A DNA stretch of 64,000 bases from positions 124,001 through 188,000 of the forward strand of contig CBDDFN010000012.1 of NCBI GenBank assembly GCA_965227065.1, given 5' to 3'. Both the position numbers and the translations under genes were made by a program. Under the pieces are notes generated by a model. That model made no database searches. It was not told the DNA's origin and worked only from the letters and a program-made list of their open reading frames with translations. The first letter of the stretch is position 1. Every line of letters starts with the position of its first letter. Positions 26,596-34,517 of the stretch are shown here, piece after piece. This stretch comes from CBDDFN01 sp965227065. Its GTDB lineage: Bacteria; Pseudomonadota; Alphaproteobacteria; SPJN01.

Positions 26596-28181
26596 CCAGC
26601 CTTCAGCGGCTCGCATGCGCGTGCATCATTATCTTTTGTGCCGCCCTGCCGGTGCGTGCCGCCGACCAGCCATTACCGCCGGGCGCGCGCTATCAGATCG
26701 CGCTGGCACTTTATTCCACGCCTAAAATTTCCCGGACGGTGAATGACTGGTCAACCCGTCTCGACCGGGAACGGCTGACATTCGCCGTCAAACAGCTCAG
26801 AGCCGCACAAACCGATCTGGAACGCGATGCCGGCGGGATCGCACTCATCGGGGCGATCAGCGAGATTGTCACGCCCTATTGGGACGCCCGCGATGTCATG
26901 GCCCGTCAGTCCGATGCTCTGCACGCCGCGGTGCAAAGCCCCGGTGGGCTTGAAGCCATCACCCTTTACAACAAACAAAAAGAAGACGAAGCGCTCGCCG
27001 CGCTCGCCGCCATCGCACGCGATGCTGAAGGACCGCTCACCCTGCGCCATGTGGCCTGGCTGGCCATCTTTCCCTATGCGGAGGGCTACTTTCCGCCCGA
27101 AAAAATGAAGGCGCTGCTTCGCGAGGTTGTCGCCGAAAATCCCGGCGCCACGCTGTGCGCCATCATGCTGATGGAATTTGCCATTCATGATGGCGATGGT
27201 GAGCAGGTCCTGAAACAGCTCGATTTTGTCTTAACCCATGCCGGGTCAGCCGCCGATCGGCTCGAAGCTATGCTTGCCCTGGGCGAAACACTCGCACGCC
27301 ATAATGGCTATGATCTGGCTGCCAATGTCTGGACCGAAGCGCTGGCCCAGGCCGATGCGGTGCTGGCCGACCAGCCATCACTGCGCAGGGTTGAAAGGCT
27401 GCGGCTGGTGATTGCCCGCCGACTGGCCCATCTGGCCGAAATCACACAGAACACAGATACGCTCCAGCCCGCCAGCAGCACCTATCTGGAGGCCGCGCTC
27501 AATCTGCACAAAAAAGACGATGACAATATGTTCAGCGTCTATGATCTGGCCCAGGCTTATGCGTTTCGCGGCAAAGCGCTGTTTGGAAATGACCAGGCAC
27601 AAGACGCGCTGCCGCTGCTGGGCGAAGCGACCGAACTTTATCTGCGCGTGCTGCGCGACCGGCCCTATCTGTTCTGGGGCTGGGTCAATCATGCCAAATC
27701 AGGCTTGATCACCGCCCGGACCTTTGATGCGCTCAAGCGCCGGGAAGAAGCCCTGGTGTGGGTTGATGAGGTCAGCAAAATCGCAGAGCCCCTGACCAGC
27801 CCGGACGCAATAATCGCTGAACCCTACAATGTCCTTGCCGAAGCCCAGATGTTGAAAGCGCAGCTCTTGTCGGGCCATGCCGGGCTGGAGACAGTGCTGG
27901 AAGCGCTTGATCGTTCAATCACCGCCCAAACAACACTGGTGGCCATGCGCCCCTCAGTCTGGCTGAACCGCGTGCTGTTGTCGGGCGCTTATTTGTTCAA
28001 GGCCGAATTGCTTGAACGGAACACCGATTATGAAGGCGCGCTGGCTGCCCTGGCCGGGGCCGATCAGGTCAATCCAAGCCTGATGGCCGACCTGCCCGAT
28101 CATGACGGCGCCAAGGCCGCCCAGGCCGATATTGAGGCTTACCGCGCTGAGCTTCTTGAAAAATCGAAACATGCACAGTGA
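26592..28181 (+). CDS. Secreted helical-repeat protein, array member 4
   Basis: Starts at an ATG overlapping the previous stop (ATGA). The 529-residue product has a signal peptide (MTSLQRLACACIIIFCAALPVRA), then the family N-terminal block, central LTLRHVAWLAIFPYAEGYFPPEKMK, and TPR-like C-terminal repeats (YEGALAALAGADQVNPSLM). It is the closest paralogue of member 2 (see there) but lacks the Pro/Glu tail. No active-site motif. Tight spacing to member 5 (11 bp) continues the operon. Function unknown; a periplasmic scaffold or binding role is inference. Confidence 0.82.
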   Translation: MTSLQRLACACIIIFCAALPVRAADQPLPPGARYQIALALYSTPKISRTVNDWSTRLDRERLTFAVKQLRAAQTDLERDAGGIALIGAISEIVTPYWDARDVMARQSDALHAAVQSPGGLEAITLYNKQKEDEALAALAAIARDAEGPLTLRHVAWLAIFPYAEGYFPPEKMKALLREVVAENPGATLCAIMLMEFAIHDGDGEQVLKQLDFVLTHAGSAADRLEAMLALGETLARHNGYDLAANVWTEALAQADAVLADQPSLRRVERLRLVIARRLAHLAEITQNTDTLQPASSTYLEAALNLHKKDDDNMFSVYDLAQAYAFRGKALFGNDQAQDALPLLGEATELYLRVLRDRPYLFWGWVNHAKSGLITARTFDALKRREEALVWVDEVSKIAEPLTSPDAIIAEPYNVLAEAQMLKAQLLSGHAGLETVLEALDRSITAQTTLVAMRPSVWLNRVLLSGAYLFKAELLERNTDYEGALAALAGADQVNPSLMADLPDHDGAKAAQADIEAYRAELLEKSKHAQ

Positions 28182-28191
28182 GGGTCAAAGG

Positions 28192-28823
28192 ATGGGACAT
28201 TGTTTGAAACTGGCCGCTTTGACGCTGTGTTGCGACCTTGCTGCCCTGCCGCTTCACGCCGAGGAAGCCGCCCCTCCAGCTGGCGAAACCTATACCGTCA
28301 TTGTCAAACAAGACCTTGTCGCGCTTGAGGTGCTTCTGCAGTCACAACTGGCTCAGAACGTCATCAACGAATTGGGCGAACCAGACCTGAGCAAACGGTT
28401 CGCAGCCCTGAAAGACCGGATTGTCGACCGCTATGTCGATCCCGCCCGCATGGTGCCGGTAGAAACGGTGAAAGCATGGCATGCCGAGTTGATCCGCCGG
28501 GACTGGTGGTTTGAGCAGGACAGCGACAGGCTTTTGCAAGCCTTCAAGGATCTGGGCGCCCCCCGAAACCGGCGAGATCATGCTGCTGATCCTGTCCCGA
28601 TCCGCCCCGGACCCTCTCAACCCACTGCACTGTGATTCGGTATCTGAGCATTGTTGACGCCGAAAACGGCAATCTCCGCCAGGCCCTGGGCCGTGCCGCA
28701 CAAGCCCGGGACTGCGTAACCCGGTTGCGTGAGGCTTCTCCCGATAGGGACTATCAGCCGGTTCTTGCTGATATTGATGAACAAATCCGGCATCTGAGCC
28801 AGACGCTTGAAGAGAAGGAGTAA
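28192..28823 (+). pseudogene. Broken secreted helical-repeat protein, array member 5
   Basis: The ATG at 28192 (GAGGG upstream) starts a signal peptide (MGHCLKLAALTLCCDLAALPLHA) and an N-terminal block clearly related to member 3. After FKDLGAP the frame must shift at a C6 run (28559-28564) to read ETGEIMLLILSRSAPDPLNP, and near 28620-28632 it must shift again to read VIRYLSIVDAENGNLRQALGRAAQ and a C-terminal segment resembling that of member 4. Total coding potential (about 210 residues) is far below the 440-700 of the other members, so a middle part is missing. I read it as an internally deleted, frameshifted paralogue; one or both shifts could be sequence errors. Confidence 0.7.
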
Positions 28824-28935
28824 CCGGCGCATTTTTCCGCCACATTTTCGCCCTATTTCCCCCCTGCAATAAATTGGTAACGTCGTTAACGCCGTCCCCA
28901 CAAGGCGGCGATCAACCAACAGGGGGTATCCCACA

Positions 28936-29181
28936 ATGACGAAAACACTCACCGCGCTCGCCGCAGCGCTCGCTCTTGGTTTTGCGCCCGCCGCATGGGC
29001 CGCCCATCATGAAGAGGCTGCCGAAGGGGCAGAAGCTGCGATGGAAGAAGCCGCAGACGGCGCAGAAGCTGCCGCCGAAGAGGCCGCCGCTGAAGGCGAA
29101 GCCGCCGCTGAAGACGCTGCCGCAGAAGGCGAAGCAGCTATGGAAGACGCTGCGGAAGAAGCTGCTCCGGCTGCTGAATAA
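28936..29181 (+). CDS. Small secreted Ala/Glu-rich low-complexity protein
   Basis: The 81-residue product has a clean signal peptide (MTKTLTALAAALALGFAPAAWA) and a mature part built only of repeated EEAA, EGAEAA and AEDAA units, strongly acidic and probably helical. The ATG follows AGGGGG. A terminator follows at 29201-29232. Codon patterns GCC GAA GAR repeat, so slippage could vary length. It might be a periplasmic or cell-surface spacer; function is unknown. Confidence 0.75.
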   Translation: MTKTLTALAAALALGFAPAAWAAHHEEAAEGAEAAMEEAADGAEAAAEEAAAEGEAAAEDAAAEGEAAMEDAAEEAAPAAE

Positions 29182-29200
29182 GCAGACCCGGCTGATTGAA

Positions 29201-29234
29201 AAAGGCCCGGTGGGGAAACCCGCCGGGCCTTTTG
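29201..29234 (+). terminator. Strong intrinsic terminator, possibly bidirectional
   Basis: AAAGGCCCGG (29201-29210) pairs perfectly with CCGGGCCTTT (29223-29232), followed by TTGTC on the plus strand and preceded by A-rich sequence that gives a T-rich tail on the minus strand (TTTTTCAATC). It lies between the convergent small Ala/Glu-rich gene and the P450 gene and can serve both. Confidence 0.9.
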
Positions 29235-29256
29235 TCTGTCACAAATCCGCAGACAT

Positions 29257-30513
29257 CTAGCCGGGAATACGGACCATCATTTTGGAATAGCCGTTCACGA
29301 AATTTGATTCGACGATTTCAGGCTCCCCGATCATTTCAATCCGGTCCCAGCGTTTGAGCAATTCCTGCCACAGAATGCGCAATTGCTGCTCTGCCAGGCG
29401 AAGCCCCATGCAGCGGTGAATGCCAAACCCGAAGCTGAGATGGTTGCGGACATTCTCCCGGCCGATTTTGATCTGGTCGGGATCGGGGAAGGTCTCGGCC
29501 TCGTGATTGCCCGAATAATACCACATGACGACCTTGTCGCCCTTCTTGATCTGCTTGCCGCCCAGTTCGGTATCCACCAAAGCGGTCCGGCGCATGTGAG
29601 ACAATGGCGTCTGCCAGCGGATCACTTCGGCCACCATGGCATCGATCAGGCTTGGGTCGTTGCGCACCTTTTCAGCCTCTTCGGGGAACATGTTCATGCA
29701 GCGGATCGTGGCCGACATGGTGTTGCGCGTCGTGTCATTGCCGCCAACGATCAGCAGCAACAGATTGCCGAGATATTCAAGCGGGGTGGCGTTGCGCGTT
29801 GCCGGGCTGTGCGCCAGCATCGACACCAGATCGGTACGCGGGGGTTCATTGACCCGCTGGTTCCACAGCTCGGTAAAATAATTCAGGCAATCGACCAGTT
29901 CAGCGATGCGCTGTTCCTGGCTTTCCACCAGGGGCGAGCCTTCTTCGGCGGTGGCCACGTCAGACCAGCGGGTCAGCTTGGCACGGTCTTCAAAGGGGAA
30001 ATCAAACAAGGTGGCCAGCATCATGGTGGTCAGCTTGATCGAGACATGCTCCACCCAGTCGAACTCTTCACCCACCGGCAGATCATCGAGCACCATGCAG
30101 GTCCGCTCCCGGATCAGATCCTCAAAGGATTTGAGCGAGGGGCTCGCGGCAATCTTTTGGACCGCCAGGCGCTGATCCTGGTGGCGGGGATTGTCCATGC
30201 CGATAAAATTGACAATCTGGAAGTCTGAATCGGCATTGAAGATTTCATCGGCAATCACAATGCCACCAAGCTCCGCCGCGGAGGAAAAAATCTCGTTCGC
30301 CGTGTCGACATATTTGATGTCGTCATAGCGCGTGATCGACCAGTAATCGCCATATGGCGTGTTTTTGGCCAGATGCACAGGGTCTTCCCGGCGCAGCTTT
30401 TCAAAGATGGGCAGAACGTCTTCATTCTTCCACAATTTGGGGTCAGCCACATTGATGCCGCCTTCAGGCAACGCATTGTTGAGCAATTCACCCAAATCCG
30501 ATTGCTTGTTCAT
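29257..30513 (-). CDS. Cytochrome P450, CYP153-like
   Basis: The 418-residue product is a soluble bacterial P450. Visible are the I-helix oxygen-binding motif GGNDTTRNT, the ExxR motif EVIRWQTPLSHMRRTA, and the heme-binding loop LSFGFGIHRCMGLRLAE with the cysteine ligand near residue 362. The phrases IIRWQTPL.xMRRTA, IKKGDKVVMWYYSGN and ILWQELLKRW are characteristic of CYP153 enzymes, which hydroxylate the terminal carbon of alkanes, fatty acids or terpenoids. Assignment to CYP153 is by eye and needs an identity check. No ferredoxin or ferredoxin reductase gene is nearby, so electrons must come from elsewhere. It appears monocistronic, bounded by a terminator and a divergent gene. Confidence 0.9.
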   Translation of the reverse strand: MNKQSDLGELLNNALPEGGINVADPKLWKNEDVLPIFEKLRREDPVHLAKNTPYGDYWSITRYDDIKYVDTANEIFSSAAELGGIVIADEIFNADSDFQIVNFIGMDNPRHQDQRLAVQKIAASPSLKSFEDLIRERTCMVLDDLPVGEEFDWVEHVSIKLTTMMLATLFDFPFEDRAKLTRWSDVATAEEGSPLVESQEQRIAELVDCLNYFTELWNQRVNEPPRTDLVSMLAHSPATRNATPLEYLGNLLLLIVGGNDTTRNTMSATIRCMNMFPEEAEKVRNDPSLIDAMVAEVIRWQTPLSHMRRTALVDTELGGKQIKKGDKVVMWYYSGNHEAETFPDPDQIKIGRENVRNHLSFGFGIHRCMGLRLAEQQLRILWQELLKRWDRIEMIGEPEIVESNFVNGYSKMMVRIPG

Positions 30514-30727
30514 TGCTTCCTCTCCTGTCGCAAGCGGACATTACTTTTGGTCCCGTCAGGCTCAATTGGACCAAAGCGGGCTGTAAAATGCGCCCCCTTT
30601 AAAGGGTGGGTTTGAAAGAATTGGTGCACTGCATGATGGTCAAATCTCCCATTTCCCGTCACATTCTGTCTCCATAGTGGGAAGAACCGCAGCACATGTT
30701 CTGACCATGTTGAAGGGGAGATCAGGA

Positions 30728-31810
30728 ATGAAACGGAGCCATCTGGCAGCACTTGCGGGCCTTATCACGTTGGGACTGGCAACACCGGCGTTGGCCGAAA
30801 TGCGCGCGCCCGGTGTGGTGATCGCCCAGCCCAAAGCCAACACGGTCATCGAACCCGATGCCAAGACATTCATGGTCACCGGCTGGGCATCCGACAGCGG
30901 CGATGCCCGCTGTTGCGACTTGCGCATTTCCTATCATCACCAGGCAGATGGCGGCTCCAGCGGCGACGATGACGGCCGCTGGGTCACCTTCCTCACCAAC
31001 ACGCTTGAGGCTGACAATCTGGTCGGCGGCATTCTGATCGACCCTGACGGGCTGATTGATGGCGCGCTGACATTGGTTGATCCCTCCGACACCAAGGCGT
31101 TCGCCGCCCACCGGGCCCAGCTCACCACCGATCAGGTATCGGACTGGAAGATTGAGCTGTTTTCCAAAATCGACGGGGCCCTTCTGGCCAGCCAGCCCTT
31201 CGGTCTGCGCGGGCGGGCCACCGCCAATGCCCCTGCCCCGCAATTTGCGCCGGTGACCAGCGCCGAAGACCTCGAAGCGCCCTCCACTGCGCCGGAGCCT
31301 GCCACCGCGCGCGGTCCTCAGGCCAAGGCGATTGCCGCACAGCTGGCCGCCCTTCAGGCCAAAAATCTGGCCGCAACCAGCAGCGGTCCGAAAGAAGGGG
31401 CAGCGCAAATTTTAATTACCGCTCCGCGCGTGGATGACGGCGGCGCGCCGTTTCAAGGGTCTTTCCCGCTGCAAATTTCAACTACGGATCCCGCCGCGCT
31501 TGGCCGCTGCTGCCAGCTTGTGCTGTCGCATTATGCGATCATCAATCAGCCCGACGGCTCCACCCGGTCGGACTGGGTGGCTGCGGTCAGCACGCCTTTG
31601 GGCGGTACGGTTCTGGAACAGGGCCTGCTGTATGACATGACTGACGCGCGCGAGGCGGCCCGAACCCGCTATGAGGCCGACCCGGTGCGTTTCAAGGCCC
31701 AGCTTAAACGGCTGGAGGCCGGGGCCCCGGAAAACTGGCGCATTCAGATCCTCGCCGATGAGGGCAGCAATGTCGCCGGAGACGCAAAAGTCATCACGCT
31801 TGCACCGTAA
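30728..31810 (+). CDS. Secreted protein with two copies of a Cys-Cys domain
   Basis: The ATG at 30728 follows AGGGGAG and starts a signal peptide (MKRSHLAALAGLITLGLATPALA), giving 360 residues. Two domains of about 110 residues share a pattern: DARCCDLRISYHHQADG, later SDWKIELFSKIDGALLA, and GRCCQLVLSHYAIINQPDG, later ENWRIQILADEGSNVAG, joined by an Ala/Pro-rich linker. Adjacent cysteines in each copy could form unusual disulfides or bind metal. I do not recognise the family. It is 16 bp upstream of mobA but has no functional link to it that I can see. Confidence 0.75.
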   Translation: MKRSHLAALAGLITLGLATPALAEMRAPGVVIAQPKANTVIEPDAKTFMVTGWASDSGDARCCDLRISYHHQADGGSSGDDDGRWVTFLTNTLEADNLVGGILIDPDGLIDGALTLVDPSDTKAFAAHRAQLTTDQVSDWKIELFSKIDGALLASQPFGLRGRATANAPAPQFAPVTSAEDLEAPSTAPEPATARGPQAKAIAAQLAALQAKNLAATSSGPKEGAAQILITAPRVDDGGAPFQGSFPLQISTTDPAALGRCCQLVLSHYAIINQPDGSTRSDWVAAVSTPLGGTVLEQGLLYDMTDAREAARTRYEADPVRFKAQLKRLEAGAPENWRIQILADEGSNVAGDAKVITLAP

Positions 31811-31825
31811 GAAAGCGCAATCGGT

Positions 31826-32368
31826 ATGAACAAACCGGCCGGCGTCATTCTGTGTGGCGGACACTCCCGCCGGATGGGTGAACCCAAGGGACTTGTCCTG
31901 TGGCAGGGAGCGCCGATGATCCAGGCGGTGATTGACTGGATGACGCCTCATGTCGATGCGGTGGCGCTCGCCACCGGCCCGCACGCCGCCCTTTATGACG
32001 GCTTCGGCGTGACTTGCCTTGATGATCCGGTGGCAGGCCAGGATGGGCCTGCCATGGGCCTACTTGCCGGGCTGGAATGGGCTGAGGCGCTGGGTGCCGA
32101 CCAGCTTTTGCTCGCGCCGTGCGACATGCCGGGCCTGCCTGATGATCTGCCCGCGCGCCTTACCGCGCCCGGCTTTGCAACAAGCCCCAGCGGCAATCAT
32201 TATGCGTTGAGCCTGTGGCCGGTGGCCATGCGGTCCAGGATCGAAGGGCTGGTGATGGATGACGGGGTCCGCGCGCTGCGTCACCTGCTCGACCTGATCG
32301 GTGCGGGGCCAGTCAGCGACCCGGCATGGCCCGGATTTGCCGATGTGAATAACAGGAATGGTCTGTAA
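31826..32368 (+). CDS. mobA: Molybdenum cofactor guanylyltransferase MobA
   Basis: The 180-residue product attaches GMP to molybdopterin to make the guanine-dinucleotide form of the cofactor used by DMSO-reductase-type enzymes. Motifs: LCGGHSRRMGEPKG (nucleotide binding), LDDPVAGQDGPAMGLLAGL, APCDMPGLP with the metal-binding Asp, and the C-terminal DVNN. Length is slightly short but complete. It lies alone among unrelated genes. Confidence in the family is high; related MocA-type transferases share the first motif but usually not DVNN. Confidence 0.88.
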   Translation: MNKPAGVILCGGHSRRMGEPKGLVLWQGAPMIQAVIDWMTPHVDAVALATGPHAALYDGFGVTCLDDPVAGQDGPAMGLLAGLEWAEALGADQLLLAPCDMPGLPDDLPARLTAPGFATSPSGNHYALSLWPVAMRSRIEGLVMDDGVRALRHLLDLIGAGPVSDPAWPGFADVNNRNGL

Positions 32369-32486
32369 CCGTTTCACCCCGCCCCTTCTTGTTTGGAATC
32401 GCCGCGCGGGCCTCTAAACTCCCTCTTAACATTTGCGGTCTAAATTTCGCTTAACCATAAAAGCATCTCGTCAGGGAGCCCCCTTC

Positions 32487-34496
32487 ATGTCCCGCACGCT
32501 GACCTATCTCTACGCCTTTCTGCTCGGCTTTTTCGTGCTGACGGCGGCTGAGGCGCGCGAGCAGATCGCGGTGGAGCGGACCGGCCAGTCCGCAGCCAAA
32601 TGGTGGTTTTATGTCAATGTCACGCCTGCTGAACTCAAGGCCAACGCGCAAAAGCATGGCGCGCGCATCATTGATCTAGATATCAGCCAGTCGAGCCCCT
32701 TGCGCGTGTCAGCCACCCTTGTGTCCAACAAAGGCGCCTATCGGTCGGGCTGGTGGTGGTATACCGGGCTGACGGAAGCTGAGGTCAATCAAAAGACCCA
32801 GGAAAACAAGGCAAGGCTGATCGACATCGACCCCTATCATGTCGGCGGTGCGCTGCGCTTTGCCGTGGTCATGGTGTCCAATCAGGGCAAGGCGCAAACC
32901 GGCTGGTGGTGGTATCACGGCCAGACCATGGATGGCCTGAAACAAAGGCTGGCTGCAAATCAGGCCCGGCTGGTCGAGATTGAGCGCTACAAGCACAAGG
33001 GCCAGACACGCTTTGCCGCCATCATGGTCAAGAATACCGGCCAGCGGGCGCAAAAATGGTGGTGGTATGTGGGGCTCAGCGAAAAAGAGCTGAACGCCAA
33101 AATCTTTTCCCACCGCGCCCGGCTGCTTGATGTTGAAACCTATGAGACCAATGGCGGCAAACGCTTTGCCGCCGTGCTGATCCCGGCAGCGGGCGAAAGC
33201 CGCTGGTGGTGGTATCACGGCGTGTCCGCCCAGGACCTTAAAATCATGGCCCGCCGCCATGGTGCACGCATCGTCGATATTGAAGCGCCGGGCTATGGCA
33301 TCAAGAAATATTCCGCACTGATGACCGACAATGGCATGGTGCGCTCAGGCGATTGCGGCGGGCCGCTAGCGAGCTTTGACCGTGAAATCGTCAAGACGAT
33401 GAAGCGCTATAAAATCCCCGGCGCGGCCGCTGCCGTGGTGAAGGATGGCCGCCTCGTCTATGCCTGCGGCTTTGGCTATGCTGATCTCGATGCCGGCACG
33501 CGGGTGGACCCCAAATCGCTGTTCCGGCTGGCGAGCATTTCAAAACCCTTGACCGTGTCTGCGCTCAAACGGCTGCAAAATGACGGCGCCCTGACGCTGG
33601 GCGATGGCATGATCACCCGGCTTGGCACCAACAAGCCCGGCGGGAACTACAAGGACAGCCGCCTGAAGAATATCACCCTGCAGCAGCTTGTTGACCATCA
33701 GGGCGGATGGGACCTCGACAAGCTCGGCTTTGATCCGATGTTTTATTCCAATGAGGTCGCGAATGCGCTGGGTACCAGCCGCCCCTCAAGCTGCCCCACC
33801 GTCATGCGCTATATGTTCACCAAAAAGACGCTCAACTTCGCGCCGGGCTCCGACCAGTTTTATTCCAATTTCGGCTATTGCGTTCTGGGCCGGGTGATCG
33901 AGGCACAATCGGGCATGGCATACGAACAGTTTGTCCGCGCCAAGGTGCTTGGCCCCGCCGGTGTGTCCTCGTCCATGCGGGTCGGTCACAGCCTGGCGTC
34001 GCAACGGTTTAAAGGCGAGGTCAGCTATTACGACATTCCCTTTGCCGACCCGGTCTCGGCCGTTGTTCCCGGCGGGCCGAAAAAAGTGCAACGGCCTGAT
34101 GGCGGCTTCCATCTTGAGGCGATGGACGCCCATGGCGGATGGGTGTCATCCGCGCTCGACATTGCGCGCTTTGCAAGCTTTGCCGAGCCCCAGCCCTGGG
34201 GCGGTTCATGGAACTTTGAAGGCTCCCTGCCCGGCACCCGCTCACGCGTCGAGCGCAGCGCTGATGGCAGCCTCGTGGTCGCGCTTTTGTTCAACACACG
34301 GCCCGTGGACGATATGGACAAGGTGATTGATCGCGCCATCAAGGGCGTGCGCTTCTGGCCCACGCCCGACAAATGGGCGTCCTACGGCTATGGCACCAAT
34401 CTTCAGCGCGCCGTGGGCAAGCCCGTCCGCGCCGTCACCGACACAGCCGGTGGCGTGACGCGGGAACTGGGCAAGCTGCCGGGGCGGTTGAAATAG
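32487..34496 (+). CDS. Beta-lactamase-fold serine hydrolase with five N-terminal Trp-rich tandem repeats
   Basis: From the ATG at 32487 the product has 669 residues with a signal peptide (MSRTLTYLYAFLLGFFVLTAAEA). Residues about 30-280 hold five repeats of about 50 residues, each starting WWWY (first copy WWFY) and containing ARLxDIExY and a FAxVMVxN strand; this matches the Bacterial Tandem Repeat Domain 1 type found with hydrolases such as fungal polyglycine hydrolase. The C-terminal half is a class C beta-lactamase/DD-peptidase-like domain: LASISKP gives the SxxK motif, YSNFGYCVLG the YxN motif. Likely a secreted peptidase or esterase with a carbohydrate- or protein-binding front. It converges with another serine hydrolase at 34518. 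Confidence 0.85.
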   Translation: MSRTLTYLYAFLLGFFVLTAAEAREQIAVERTGQSAAKWWFYVNVTPAELKANAQKHGARIIDLDISQSSPLRVSATLVSNKGAYRSGWWWYTGLTEAEVNQKTQENKARLIDIDPYHVGGALRFAVVMVSNQGKAQTGWWWYHGQTMDGLKQRLAANQARLVEIERYKHKGQTRFAAIMVKNTGQRAQKWWWYVGLSEKELNAKIFSHRARLLDVETYETNGGKRFAAVLIPAAGESRWWWYHGVSAQDLKIMARRHGARIVDIEAPGYGIKKYSALMTDNGMVRSGDCGGPLASFDREIVKTMKRYKIPGAAAAVVKDGRLVYACGFGYADLDAGTRVDPKSLFRLASISKPLTVSALKRLQNDGALTLGDGMITRLGTNKPGGNYKDSRLKNITLQQLVDHQGGWDLDKLGFDPMFYSNEVANALGTSRPSSCPTVMRYMFTKKTLNFAPGSDQFYSNFGYCVLGRVIEAQSGMAYEQFVRAKVLGPAGVSSSMRVGHSLASQRFKGEVSYYDIPFADPVSAVVPGGPKKVQRPDGGFHLEAMDAHGGWVSSALDIARFASFAEPQPWGGSWNFEGSLPGTRSRVERSADGSLVVALLFNTRPVDDMDKVIDRAIKGVRFWPTPDKWASYGYGTNLQRAVGKPVRAVTDTAGGVTRELGKLPGRLK

Positions 34497-34517
34497 CGCC
34501 CCGCGCCTTCACGCTCT

